A stretch of 64,000 nt of DNA from CAYQUO01 sp964420835 (GTDB taxonomy: Bacteria > Chloroflexota > Anaerolineae > Anaerolineales > Anaerolineaceae), in assembly GCA_964420835.1 (NCBI GenBank), contig CAYQUO010000005.1:62001-126000 (forward strand), written 5' to 3'. The notes below the pieces were generated by a model. That model made no database searches. It saw only the letters and a list, made by a program, of their open reading frames with translations, and was not told where the DNA came from. Positions 40,430-49,082 of this stretch are shown piece by piece. Every line of letters starts with the position of its first letter. Positions within the stretch are counted from its first letter, which is position 1. Made by a program: the position numbers and the translations under genes.

Positions 40430-41608
40430 TCAGGCTTTATCTTGTAAGGCAGAGACGCCCGGCAATTCCAACCCTTCCAGCATCTCCAGGGATGCGCCAC
40501 CTCCGGTAGAAATATGGGTGATCCTATCGGCCAATCCCGATTGCTGTATCGCGGCGACCGATTCGCCCCCACCGATTACACTGATGGCATTGCTATCCGC
40601 GACCGCCCTTGCAATTCCGAATGTGCCTTTCGAAAAATTCGCCATTTCAAACACGCCCATTGGTCCATTCCACACTATGGTACCGGCACCAGCAATCAAT
40701 TTACTGTAGGTGGATACTGTTGCCGGGCCAATGTCCAACACTCTCCAACCATCCGGTACAGAGCCTAACGGTATCACTTTCCATGTTGCAGATTCTTCAA
40801 ATTTGTCAGCAATCACTAAATCCACAGGTAATTGAAGCTTGGATGTACCAAGTTTTAATAATTCGTCCGCTGTCTGCAAGGCATCAATCTGAACCAGCGA
40901 ATCACCCATTGCATAACCCTTGGCTTTTAGAAAGGTGTTCGCCATTCCGCCCCCAATCAGCACATTATCGGCTTTTACAAGCAAATTCCTGATCATACCT
41001 ATCTTATCGCTAATCTTTGCCCCGCCAAGTATGGCTACGAAAGGATGCTTGGGGTTTGCAATCGCTTGCCCCAGGTAAGTGATTTCCTTTTCCATCAGAA
41101 AGCCGGCAACTGCGGGCAACAGCCTGGCGACGCCTTCCGTGGATGCATGGGCTCGATGGGCACTTCCAAACGCATCGTTGACAAATATATCCGCCAGGGA
41201 TGCTAGTTGCTTAGCCATTTCGGGGTCATTCTTTTCTTCGCCCTCATGAAAACGGGTATTTTCGAGCAGCAATGCCTCACCGGGGTTGAGGCGTTTGGCG
41301 GCTGCTTCAGCGGATGGCCCAATGCAATCATCTGCGAAGGCTACAGGTTTATCAATCAGCCTTTCCAGAGTTGATGCAACTGGCTTTAAGCTGTACTTGG
41401 GGTCCGGTCCGCCCTTGGGCCTCCCGAGGTGGGAGCAGAGGATAAGGGCAGCGCCATGATTGAGGATGTATTCAATGGACGGAATGGCTGCCCGAATGCG
41501 AGTATCATCACCTACCATCCCCTCATTCAGGGGCACATTAAAATCCACCCGCATTAAGACCTTCTTGCCACCAAGATCCACATCTCGAATGGTTTTCTTG
41601 TTGAACAT
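40430..41608 (-). CDS. pgk: Phosphoglycerate kinase
   Basis: A 392-residue glycolytic enzyme transferring phosphate between 1,3-bisphosphoglycerate and ADP. Motifs: KKVLMRVDFNVPLNEG, the substrate-binding LCSHLGRPKGG, NTRFHEGEEKND, NDAFGSAHRAHAS, ILGGAKISDKI, NVLIGGGMANTFLKAKG, WNGPMGVFE, and the terminal GGGASLEMLEG. The start at 41608 is fixed by GGAGG 5 nt upstream and by the family start. A strong intrinsic terminator lies between gap and this gene, so expression must depend on read-through or processing. Confidence 0.97.
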   Translation of the reverse strand: MFNKKTIRDVDLGGKKVLMRVDFNVPLNEGMVGDDTRIRAAIPSIEYILNHGAALILCSHLGRPKGGPDPKYSLKPVASTLERLIDKPVAFADDCIGPSAEAAAKRLNPGEALLLENTRFHEGEEKNDPEMAKQLASLADIFVNDAFGSAHRAHASTEGVARLLPAVAGFLMEKEITYLGQAIANPKHPFVAILGGAKISDKIGMIRNLLVKADNVLIGGGMANTFLKAKGYAMGDSLVQIDALQTADELLKLGTSKLQLPVDLVIADKFEESATWKVIPLGSVPDGWRVLDIGPATVSTYSKLIAGAGTIVWNGPMGVFEMANFSKGTFGIARAVADSNAISVIGGGESVAAIQQSGLADRITHISTGGGASLEMLEGLELPGVSALQDKA

Positions 41609-41626
41609 AACGACCTCCATTGATAA

Positions 41627-41672
41627 GAAAAAGGCGTAATGCATCCAGGAGGCTACCTGGGTGCATCACGCC
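41627..41672 (-). terminator. Intrinsic terminator/attenuator between gap and pgk
   Basis: On the minus strand GGCGTGATGCA and TGCATTACGCC pair over 11 bp (one G-T) and enclose a second stem CCAGG/CCTGG, followed by TTTTTC. It starts 18 nt after the gap stop and ends 18 nt before the pgk start. Confidence 0.85.
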
Positions 41673-41689
41673 CAAGAAATGATGTGAGA

Positions 41690-42742
41690 TTAGAGAGACT
41701 TGGCAATCATATCAGCCAAATCCGCTGTACGACATGAATATCCCCATTCATTATCGTACCATGCCACCACCTTTACCAGGCTTCCACCCATGACCATGTT
41801 GGTGGGCAGGTCGACAATGGAAGATCTGCTGTCGCCTTTGAAATCCATTGATACCAATGGATCATTAAATTCACCCTTTGTTACGCCGAGAATCCCTTTC
41901 AGGGGCCCATTGGCTGCTTCAATGAAGGCGTTGTTCAGCTCCTCTTTTGTAACAGCCTTATTCACTACACATGTAAAGTCAACAACCGACACTGTGGGGG
42001 TTGGAACACGAAGAGAGTATCCGTCAAATTTCCCTTTTAATTCAGGAATAACCAATGCCAGCGCTTTTGCTGCACCAGTCGTGGTCGGAATGATATTCAG
42101 GCCGGCGGAGCGCGACCGTCTCATCTCCTTTTTATGCCCTTGGTCAAGAATGACCTGGTCATTAGTATAAGCATGTATTGTGGTCATAACACCATGTTGA
42201 ATACCAAATCGATCATTGACAACTTTGGCTGCAGGAGCCAGGCAGTTCGTCGTACAGGATGCATTTGAAATTATTTGATGCTTGGAAGGATCGTATTTGT
42301 CATGATTGACACCAAGGACAATCGTAAGGTCTTCATTTTTCGCCGGCGCAGAGATGATCACCTTTTTGGCACCACCTTTTTGAATATGCACATTGGCACC
42401 CGGCTTTCCCTTTGCCGGGTCTCCAACCGCATCTGTAAAGACACCGGTACACTCAATTACAATCGAGACTCCCAGGTCAGCCCATGGCAGATTGGCAGGA
42501 TCCTTCTCCATAAATGTGCGAACGTGTTTTCCGTTCACCACAATATCGGAACCATCGACTCCAATCTCGCCTGGAAAAATCCCATAGGTCGAATCGTATT
42601 TTAGCAAGTGGGCGTTTTGCTTGGCATCAAAAAGGTCGTTAACTGCGACGACCTCAAGATCAGAAGGGTAACGCTCCTCAAGCGCTTTTAAAACCAGACG
42701 TCCTATACGTCCAAAACCGTTAATACCTACTTTTACTGCCAT
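41690..42742 (-). CDS. gap: Glyceraldehyde-3-phosphate dehydrogenase, type I
   Basis: A 350-residue NAD(P)-dependent enzyme of glycolysis. The N-terminal Rossmann motif VGINGFGRIGRLVLKA, the catalytic SNASCTTNC with Cys163, the phosphate-binding TTTGAAKAL and RVPTPTVSVVD, and the C-terminal WYDNEWGYSCR are present. A small insertion near 105-118 (VGDPAKGKPGANVHIQ) makes it slightly longer than usual. GAGGAGG lies 7 nt upstream of the ATG. Its leader contains a short perfect hairpin at 42770-42784. Confidence 0.98.
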   Translation of the reverse strand: MAVKVGINGFGRIGRLVLKALEERYPSDLEVVAVNDLFDAKQNAHLLKYDSTYGIFPGEIGVDGSDIVVNGKHVRTFMEKDPANLPWADLGVSIVIECTGVFTDAVGDPAKGKPGANVHIQKGGAKKVIISAPAKNEDLTIVLGVNHDKYDPSKHQIISNASCTTNCLAPAAKVVNDRFGIQHGVMTTIHAYTNDQVILDQGHKKEMRRSRSAGLNIIPTTTGAAKALALVIPELKGKFDGYSLRVPTPTVSVVDFTCVVNKAVTKEELNNAFIEAANGPLKGILGVTKGEFNDPLVSMDFKGDSRSSIVDLPTNMVMGGSLVKVVAWYDNEWGYSCRTADLADMIAKSL

Positions 42743-42769
42743 TTGAATGCCTCCTCGATGTAAGTTTTT

Positions 42770-42784
42770 CCATGCAACGCATGG
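42770..42784. repeat. Short hairpin in the gap leader
   Basis: CCATGC and GCATGG form a perfect 6-bp stem with a 3-nt loop between yvcK and gap. No T-run follows on the minus strand, so it is not a terminator for yvcK. Confidence 0.45.
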
Positions 42785-42796
42785 TAATATTTCAAA

Positions 42797-44140
42797 TTAT
42801 TCTTCCCGTAAGGATAGTGGACCGGTTCTTTCGAAGTAAAGATCAATAATCGCCTGTGCAAGCAATACAGAGTCATGACGCCAGGGATTATCCCGGTCTA
42901 CAAGGTCAGCCTGATAAATGGGGTACTCCTGATCCAGCCCTTGCTCTGGTTGCACCCAGAACACCCCATCCGGGAGAGCCGGGGAAAAATTCTTATTGCA
43001 CACAATTAAATCAAAGAGTCTTTTCTGCCCCAGGTGGGATTCAATTGTTCGTATATGATCTCCGCAAGTATAGTAATCCGTTTCACCTCTTTGAGTCGCA
43101 ACATTACAGATAAAAAATTTTAACGCCCTGCAAGCGCGCAATGCGGCAGACAACTCCGGGACCAGTAAATCCGGCAGCAGGCTTGTATATAAACTTCCAG
43201 GTCCAACAATTACAAGGTCGGCTGAAAGGATCGCCTGAATGGTTGGCGGATATGCAGAAGGGCTGGAAGGTTCCAGCCAGATCTTTTTAATTTTCCCGCC
43301 TGCTTTTGGGATCTGGCTTTCCCCGCGGACTTTAATTCCTTTTTCCTTGCCTTCCTGTTTGATTTCCGCCACCAACTGAACATCATGCAATGTGGCTGGA
43401 AGAACCTTGCCTTGTACTGCAAGAACCTTTCCAGATTCGGCTACTGCCTCTTCAAAACTGCCTGTTATCTCTGCCATCGCAGTGATGAACAGGTTTCCAA
43501 GCGAATGCCCATTTAAACCAGCGCTGGAAGCAAAGCGATATTGGAAGATCTGCCCCAACAATGCTTCATCGCTCGATAACGCCGTAAGACAATTCCGAAT
43601 ATCTCCGGGAGGCAGTATGCCAATATTCTTCCTGATCTCACCTGATGAGCCTCCGTCATCAGCCACTGTGACAATCGCTGTAATATTATGTGTATGGTTC
43701 TTTAACCCACGCAAGAGGGCCGAAAGGCCATGCCCACCACCCATCACGACAATCTTAGGCCCACGGTCTTTTCTCCGGAAGGCGCTCACCGTATCCAGAA
43801 TGGGTTTTCCGGGCTGGACAAAAGGGGTAAGCAGGGACCGGTTTAATCCCCAGGACCCAAGAAAAATGAGCACAATCCCCACCCCACCAAAAAGAATTGC
43901 CCTCAATGTCCTGTTGATAAATCTCAATGACAGAAACGATAAAATGGGCAACCACCACGTATTCGGGGCAGTTCTGTAAAAATCCAAAACGAGGATGGCA
44001 AAGCCGATCCCAATAAGAGTAGTCCCAGCCAATATCAGGGCAATCCAGCGTTTCACCCCCATCCCTGGTTTAAGCCACAACAGCTCTTTTCGAATCTTTT
44101 GAAAGAAACGTTGATATCGAAGAACAAGTTTAGAAAACAT
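42797..44140 (-). CDS. YvcK/CofD-like gluconeogenesis factor with membrane anchor
   Basis: A 447-residue protein. Residues 1-105 contain three hydrophobic segments (around 33-52, 60-78 and 82-100), absent from Bacillus YvcK. The CofD-like domain (about 125-440) has VVMGGGHGLSALLRGLKN, TAIVTVADDGGSSGEIRKN, LPPGDIRNCLTALSS, FQYRFASSAGLNGHSLGNLF, and LVIVGPGSLYTSLLPDLL. In Bacillus YvcK binds UDP-GlcNAc and is needed for wall synthesis on gluconeogenic sources. A TTGACG/TAAGAT promoter ends 7 nt before the ATG at 44140. Confidence 0.92.
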   Translation of the reverse strand: MFSKLVLRYQRFFQKIRKELLWLKPGMGVKRWIALILAGTTLIGIGFAILVLDFYRTAPNTWWLPILSFLSLRFINRTLRAILFGGVGIVLIFLGSWGLNRSLLTPFVQPGKPILDTVSAFRRKDRGPKIVVMGGGHGLSALLRGLKNHTHNITAIVTVADDGGSSGEIRKNIGILPPGDIRNCLTALSSDEALLGQIFQYRFASSAGLNGHSLGNLFITAMAEITGSFEEAVAESGKVLAVQGKVLPATLHDVQLVAEIKQEGKEKGIKVRGESQIPKAGGKIKKIWLEPSSPSAYPPTIQAILSADLVIVGPGSLYTSLLPDLLVPELSAALRACRALKFFICNVATQRGETDYYTCGDHIRTIESHLGQKRLFDLIVCNKNFSPALPDGVFWVQPEQGLDQEYPIYQADLVDRDNPWRHDSVLLAQAIIDLYFERTGPLSLREE

Positions 44141-44147
44141 CGACCCA

Positions 44148-44176
44148 ATCTTAATCGCAATTATCCATGTCGTCAA
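44148..44176 (-). promoter_or_regulatory. Promoter giving a leaderless yvcK-like mRNA
   Basis: On the minus strand TTGACG (44171-44176), 17-nt spacer, TAAGAT (44148-44153), then 7 nt to the ATG at 44140. Confidence 0.75.
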
Positions 44177-44235
44177 CATTTTTAGTTGTATAGATAACTG
44201 AATAAATTACCGGAAATATTGTGAGGGTGTGCATA

Positions 44236-44244
44236 TGCTATAAT
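44236..44244 (+). promoter_or_regulatory. Extended -10 promoter giving a leaderless ROK kinase mRNA
   Basis: TGC followed by TATAAT (44239-44244), then 7 nt to the ATG at 44252; no Shine-Dalgarno sequence. Confidence 0.65.
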
Positions 44245-44251
44245 TTTCAAA

Positions 44252-45187
44252 ATGCCGAAATTGATTGTTTTGGACGTAGGCGGCACCAACATCCGTGCTG
44301 CAATTTATCCCGAAAAAGGTTTCTCCCCCATTGTCCAAGAGCGAATCCCAACATACGGCCAGGGTTCGCCCGAAGAGCGAATTTGTGGGTTAGTGAAAAA
44401 TTTATGGGATGACTCTTTGGATATTCAGGCCATTGCTGTTGCAGCTCCCGGCCCCCTTGACCATTCCGCGGGAATTATCCATTCAGCGAGCAATATTCCC
44501 GAATGGATCGAATTTCCTTTGGCCCAATACCTGGAATCTCGTTTTCACGTACCTGTTTACCTTGGCAATGATGCCAACATGGCAGCTTTGGGAGAATGGA
44601 AGCTGGGTTCCGGAAAAGGATTTAATGACCTTCTCTACCTTACCATCAGTACTGGGATCGGCGGAGGGGTAATATCCGCCGGCAATCTGCTGCTTGGTGC
44701 TAGGGGTATGGCTGCCGAGTTGGGACATGTAACACTGGACCTGAATGGGCCACTGTGCACCTGTGGCCAACGCGGTCACCTTGAAGCGTATTCGGCTGGC
44801 CCGGCAATCAGTTTTTACGTGAATGACCAGGTGGATGCCGGAAGGCCTTCCATCATGAACACTTCTTCCTTGCCATCCGCCGAAGAGGTTGCCAAAGCTG
44901 CCAAACTCGGTGATGATTTGGCAATCGAGGCTATAGCCCGCAGTGGAAAATACCTCGGTTTAGCCTTGGCGGATTTCTTACATATCTTCAACCCTTCCTT
45001 AATTGTTCTTGGCGGTGGCGTATCACAATCCGGCGATCTGCTATTCAAACCATTAAAGGAATCGCTGGAGAAACATGTGATGACTCCCAGATATGTTGAC
45101 AACCTGCTCATTCGGCCGGCTTCCCTCGGTGACAACGCCGGTCTCATTGGCGCGCTAATTTACCTTCGAGGTTTATTAAAAATCTGA
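44252..45187 (+). CDS. ROK family sugar kinase (glucokinase-like)
   Basis: A 311-residue ROK protein without a DNA-binding domain, so a kinase rather than a repressor. The ATP site LDVGGTNIRAAIY, the catalytic Asp in LGNDANMAALGEW, the STGIGGGVI loop, and the ROK zinc motif PLCTCGQRGHLEAYSAG are complete. Glucose is the most likely substrate given the linked pgk, gap and glgA genes, but this is inference. It is divergent from the YvcK-like gene, and its stop is 1 nt before the next start, so the histidine kinase is co-transcribed. Confidence 0.9.
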   Translation: MPKLIVLDVGGTNIRAAIYPEKGFSPIVQERIPTYGQGSPEERICGLVKNLWDDSLDIQAIAVAAPGPLDHSAGIIHSASNIPEWIEFPLAQYLESRFHVPVYLGNDANMAALGEWKLGSGKGFNDLLYLTISTGIGGGVISAGNLLLGARGMAAELGHVTLDLNGPLCTCGQRGHLEAYSAGPAISFYVNDQVDAGRPSIMNTSSLPSAEEVAKAAKLGDDLAIEAIARSGKYLGLALADFLHIFNPSLIVLGGGVSQSGDLLFKPLKESLEKHVMTPRYVDNLLIRPASLGDNAGLIGALIYLRGLLKI

Positions 45188-45188
45188 T

Positions 45189-46763
45189 ATGCTCCCGGAT
45201 TTTCGCATCCGCCAAAGAGATTACCTTCTTGAGATCGCACAGGCTCTCACTCAGGAACTTGATCTGGACAAACTATTAAGCAGAATACTGAAAATTTCCA
45301 TCGAGATGCTGGCTGGTCACGCAGGGCTGATTACTACACGTTCTGAGATGGGTGTTTGGCTTGTTCAGGTTTCACAAGGGATCCCAGCTGCGTTCATTAA
45401 GTTCCTTGAGCCTTATCTTGAAAGGATTCCACTATCTGGAGAAAATTCCGGAGAATCAGAAATTCCGGAAATCAACCGTTTATTAAAAGAGTTAACCAGA
45501 ACCGCAAGTTATGGATTGCTTACCGGCGTTGGACTTCCTCTGATTACGCAAGGCAAAGTTCTGGGGATAATATTCATTTTCCGAAATTATCCGGGGATTT
45601 TCTCAACCAATGATCGTTTACTCCTCAGTTCATTTGCCAACCAGGCAGCTATTGCTGTCCATAACGCACAACTATACACACAAGTGACCCGTGAAAAACA
45701 TCGAATGGATGCCCTGTTGGATTCAGCCGCTGACGGCATTTTGATCCTTACACCGGAGCAGCAGGTGGAGTTATGCAATCATGCGTTAGTGATGATGCTT
45801 GGCAAGAAATTGGAAGAGGTACAAGGCAGATTCCATGAGGAAGTCATACGATGGGAAAAACCACCCGAAGGGATGACACTTGAAAAGGCAGTCGCTGGTG
45901 GATGGCCATTAACTCCTCATGCCCATTTGTACATTGAAGGTGATATGAAGCGAAATGCCCCATATCCTCCCCTGCCAATCGGGGTTACGTATGCCCCCTT
46001 GTTTTCAGAAGATGGCATCTTGCTGAATACCATCGCAACAGTACGCGACATTACCCGCTTTCGACAAGCAGAGGAATTGAAATCGACCTTCATTTCAATC
46101 ATCAGTCATGAATTGAAAACGCCCGTTGCCTTAATCAAGGGCTATGTCAGCACCCTTCGAAGAGAGGATGCCCGCTGGGATAGGGCAATTGTTCAGGATA
46201 GCCTAAAAGTAATTGAGGACGAAACCGATCGTTTAGCGTCGCTAATTGACAATCTTCTGGATGCCTCCAGGTTGCAGGCCGACCGAACCAAGCTAAACAG
46301 AACAGATGCTTGCATCCCAGACATGGCCCGCAAGTTGGTTCAAAGGCTTCAAGTTCAATCGGACAAGCATAAAATCAGGGTGGAATTTCCCTCCGATTTT
46401 CCAATCATCCTGGCGGACGAAAACCGCATCCAGCAGGTATTATCCAACCTGATCGGAAATGCAATTAAGTATTCTCCGGAAGGGGAGATCCGAATCTCGG
46501 GTCAGACCAGGGATGAATTCATCATCATCTGTATCAGCGATGAAGGGCCGGGGATTTCTCCCGAGGACATACCCCATGTTTTTGATCGGTTCTACCGTTC
46601 CCCGAACATGGCCCGGCAAACGCAGGGAGCCGGCTTGGGCTTATTCCTTGTTCGGACAATCATTGAAGCACACGGCGGAAAAATCTGGGTGGACACGGAA
46701 ACCGGCAAGGGTACTCGGATCTGTTTTACACTTCCCAAGTGGATCGACAATCAAGAGACTTAA
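45189..46763 (+). CDS. Soluble GAF-PAS sensor histidine kinase
   Basis: A 524-residue kinase with no membrane segment. Order: GAF domain (about 5-165), PAS domain (about 175-295), HisKA with the phospho-acceptor His307 in FISIISHELKTPVALIKGY, and a HATPase domain with N box NLIGNAIKYSP, G1 DEGPGISPEDIPHVFDRFYR and G2 GAGLGLFLVRTIIEAHGG. It would sense a cytoplasmic or small-molecule signal and phosphorylate a response regulator; none is adjacent, though three orphan regulators lie in this window. It starts 1 nt after the ROK kinase stop with no close ribosome-binding site, suggesting coupling. Confidence 0.93.
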   Translation: MLPDFRIRQRDYLLEIAQALTQELDLDKLLSRILKISIEMLAGHAGLITTRSEMGVWLVQVSQGIPAAFIKFLEPYLERIPLSGENSGESEIPEINRLLKELTRTASYGLLTGVGLPLITQGKVLGIIFIFRNYPGIFSTNDRLLLSSFANQAAIAVHNAQLYTQVTREKHRMDALLDSAADGILILTPEQQVELCNHALVMMLGKKLEEVQGRFHEEVIRWEKPPEGMTLEKAVAGGWPLTPHAHLYIEGDMKRNAPYPPLPIGVTYAPLFSEDGILLNTIATVRDITRFRQAEELKSTFISIISHELKTPVALIKGYVSTLRREDARWDRAIVQDSLKVIEDETDRLASLIDNLLDASRLQADRTKLNRTDACIPDMARKLVQRLQVQSDKHKIRVEFPSDFPIILADENRIQQVLSNLIGNAIKYSPEGEIRISGQTRDEFIIICISDEGPGISPEDIPHVFDRFYRSPNMARQTQGAGLGLFLVRTIIEAHGGKIWVDTETGKGTRICFTLPKWIDNQET

Positions 46764-46826
46764 TGCCAGTATGCAGGCCGCCGCTTGATGGCATTCGATC
46801 AATCATTTAATTGGTGAAATTGATGA

Positions 46827-46835
46827 TGGTATAAT
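46827..46835 (+). promoter_or_regulatory. Extended -10 promoter of the CpXC gene
   Basis: TGG followed by TATAAT (46830-46835), 31 nt before the start at 46867, which has AGAGGA upstream. Confidence 0.5.
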
Positions 46836-46866
46836 TTCCATCTTATAAATTCACCAGAGGAACCCT

Positions 46867-48222
46867 ATGCCGAAAACCACCACAAAATGTCCACGATGCC
46901 ATCAACCAGTTATGGCGGAAGTGGAACAATTATTTGACCTGAATTCCGACCCCGTTTCCAAGCAACGGCTTCTGAACGGTGCTACAAACTTCGTCCATTG
47001 TCAATCCTGCGGTTATCAGGGCAGGATTGCAACTCCAATCGTTTACCATGACCCTGAAAAGGAATTGTTGCTGACCTATTTTCCACCTGAATTGGGGTTA
47101 CCCGTTAATGATCAGGAAAGAATGATCGGTCCAATGCTTAATCAGGTAATGAACCGCCTGGCACCTGAAAAAAGAAAAGCCTACCTCCTTCGACCGCAGA
47201 CAATGCTGACCTATGAAGCCCTTATCGAGAGAGTCCTGGAAGCAGACGGTATTACAAAAGAAGTCATCCAGGCACAACAGCAACGGTTGTCACTAATCAA
47301 TCGGCTTGTAACTGCCTCAAGCCAGGACGCGCGCAAGGAGATCATCAGGCAGGAAGCCAACCTTGTGGATGCGGAATTTTTTGGCATCCTTTCCAAACTA
47401 GCCGAAGCAGCGTTAGCCCAGGGAGACCAGACATCCGTAAAACAACTCGCTTCCATACAGCAAGACTTGATATCGGAAACCGAATTCGGAAAAAATCTGG
47501 CAACCCAGGCAAAAGAGGCAGAAGCAGCCATAAAGTCATTGCAGGAAGCCAGCAAGGATGGCCTCACGCGCGAAAAACTGCTGGATTTGATCATTGAAGC
47601 TCCCTCTGACACACGCCTGAGTGCATTGGTTGGAATGGCACGTTCAGGTTTGGACTACGAATTTTTTAAACTGCTGACTGAACGGATTGAAAAATCGCCC
47701 GGTGAAGAAAAAGAGCGCCTCGTCAAATTGCGTGAATCATTACTAAAAATGGTGGAAGAGATCGATAAGGCTGTCGAAGAAAAGATCAAGGCTTCACAGG
47801 CTCTCCTTGAAGAAATCGCTGGTGCGGAAAACCCTGAAAAGAAACTGGAAGAACACCTACAGGAGATTGACGATTTCTTCACCGAGTCACTTCGAAATGA
47901 ACTGGAAAAGAGCAGGCAATCGGGAAACGCGGATAGAGTTGCCAGACTGGAAAAATTGGTAACAGCCTTAAAAAAATATACCACCCCGCCTGAAGAGATC
48001 CAGATAATCGAACAGTTAATACAGACAACTGATGAAACAACCCGGAAAAAGATCCTGGAGGCTCAAGCATCCAAGATCACGCCTGAATTCGTACAATTAA
48101 TGGGAAATATCGTCCAGCAAGCCTCAGAAACCGGTCAGCCTGCCGAAATTATTGAGAACATCCAAAAAGCCTATCGAGAAGTTCTGCGATTCTCGATGTC
48201 GCAAAACTTGAAAAAAGAATGA
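46867..48222 (+). CDS. CpXC domain protein with long helical C-terminus
   Basis: A 451-residue protein. Residues 1-130 match the CpXC domain: CPRCHQPV, then FVHCQSCGYQG, giving four Cys that probably bind zinc, followed by PIVYHDPEKELLLTYFPPEL. The rest is almost all charged helix with coiled-coil character (ASQDARKEIIRQEANLVDAE, GDQTSVKQLASIQQDLI). CpXC proteins have no established function. The gene stops 4 nt from the stop of the convergent FHA regulator. Confidence 0.8.
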   Translation: MPKTTTKCPRCHQPVMAEVEQLFDLNSDPVSKQRLLNGATNFVHCQSCGYQGRIATPIVYHDPEKELLLTYFPPELGLPVNDQERMIGPMLNQVMNRLAPEKRKAYLLRPQTMLTYEALIERVLEADGITKEVIQAQQQRLSLINRLVTASSQDARKEIIRQEANLVDAEFFGILSKLAEAALAQGDQTSVKQLASIQQDLISETEFGKNLATQAKEAEAAIKSLQEASKDGLTREKLLDLIIEAPSDTRLSALVGMARSGLDYEFFKLLTERIEKSPGEEKERLVKLRESLLKMVEEIDKAVEEKIKASQALLEEIAGAENPEKKLEEHLQEIDDFFTESLRNELEKSRQSGNADRVARLEKLVTALKKYTTPPEEIQIIEQLIQTTDETTRKKILEAQASKITPEFVQLMGNIVQQASETGQPAEIIENIQKAYREVLRFSMSQNLKKE

Positions 48223-48226
48223 CCTT

Positions 48227-48889
48227 TCACTCACTGGGATTATCCAACCTAAGTCCATGGCCCCTGACCGTGATGATGTAATTGTGGTCAGGATCGAATT
48301 CTATAAGCCGGTGTCGCAGCCTTCTAACCAATGCATCAAGGGCTTGTTCCGATACACCCTGAGAATTATCCTCCCCCCATGCTGCAGCAACAATGTCCTG
48401 TCTTGAGACTACATTTCCCTGCTGTTCATAAAGCGTTTGAAGCGTACGAAATTGTGGAACAGATAACGGAGGAAGCAGTTCCTGTTTTCCAATCCATATC
48501 CTCCTGCTTCTTCCATCAATAAATAATTTCCCGACCCTGACATTTCCGGTTGATCCAAGTTCCATCGGCAAAGTGGAATCGGAATTGAGATACACAAAAT
48601 TTTGGATAAGAGCCACCTGAAAGGTATCTCCATCTTGGAGAGCAACAGGTTCTGACACAAGGCTCCCGTTAAGGAATGTGCCATTCTTACTGGCCAAATC
48701 TTCCAAAACCAACCCCTGATCCTGGACGGTAAGACGCGCATGAAACCGTGAAACCTGGCGGTTCTGGATGACCACATCGCATGTTTCATCACGACCAATG
48801 ATGACGTCCCCCCGGATTATCCAACGTTTTCCATTGACAGGCCCATCCTGCCCAATTAATAGCGGGTAATCAGCCGGCTGAACCATCAT
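48227..48889 (-). CDS. FHA domain fused to OmpR-type winged helix
   Basis: A 220-residue regulator. The N-terminal FHA domain (about 18-100) keeps the phosphothreonine-binding residues: IIGRDETCDVVI, VSRFHARL, and SKNGTFLNG. The C-terminal winged helix (about 128-215) is of the PhoB/OmpR type: LSVPQFRTLQTLYEQQGNVV, SEQALDALVRRLRHRL, and YIITVRGHGLRL. Such a protein would bind a Thr-phosphorylated partner, or itself be phosphorylated, and act on DNA. The Ser/Thr kinase gene starting 190 nt away in the opposite direction is the obvious partner. Start is ATG-ATG after AAGGGG. Confidence 0.88.
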   Translation of the reverse strand: MMVQPADYPLLIGQDGPVNGKRWIIRGDVIIGRDETCDVVIQNRQVSRFHARLTVQDQGLVLEDLASKNGTFLNGSLVSEPVALQDGDTFQVALIQNFVYLNSDSTLPMELGSTGNVRVGKLFIDGRSRRIWIGKQELLPPLSVPQFRTLQTLYEQQGNVVSRQDIVAAAWGEDNSQGVSEQALDALVRRLRHRLIEFDPDHNYIITVRGHGLRLDNPSE

Positions 48890-48950
48890 ACAACCCCTTT
48901 GATTGGACTATTACTGCTAATTTGCCAATTAAAAACCTGTAACAAAAAGG

Positions 48951-49050
48951 TATAATTTATTGTCAATAATAATATAACAGAAATTGCAGGCGAGAACCAT
49001 CATTATTGTGAACTGGTAGCTTAACAACGCCGACATGACAATCTACCAGT
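48951..49050 (+). promoter_or_regulatory. -10 box and structured leader of the Ser/Thr kinase gene
   Basis: TATAAT (48951-48956) is followed directly by TTATTG-T-CAATAA (48957-48969), a near-perfect palindrome at the likely start. Further on, ACTGGTAG (49012-49019) and CTACCAGT (49043-49050) are perfect complements. Confidence 0.45.
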
Positions 49051-49082
49051 ACAGCGTTTTTCATCATTGAGAGGAGTACAGG

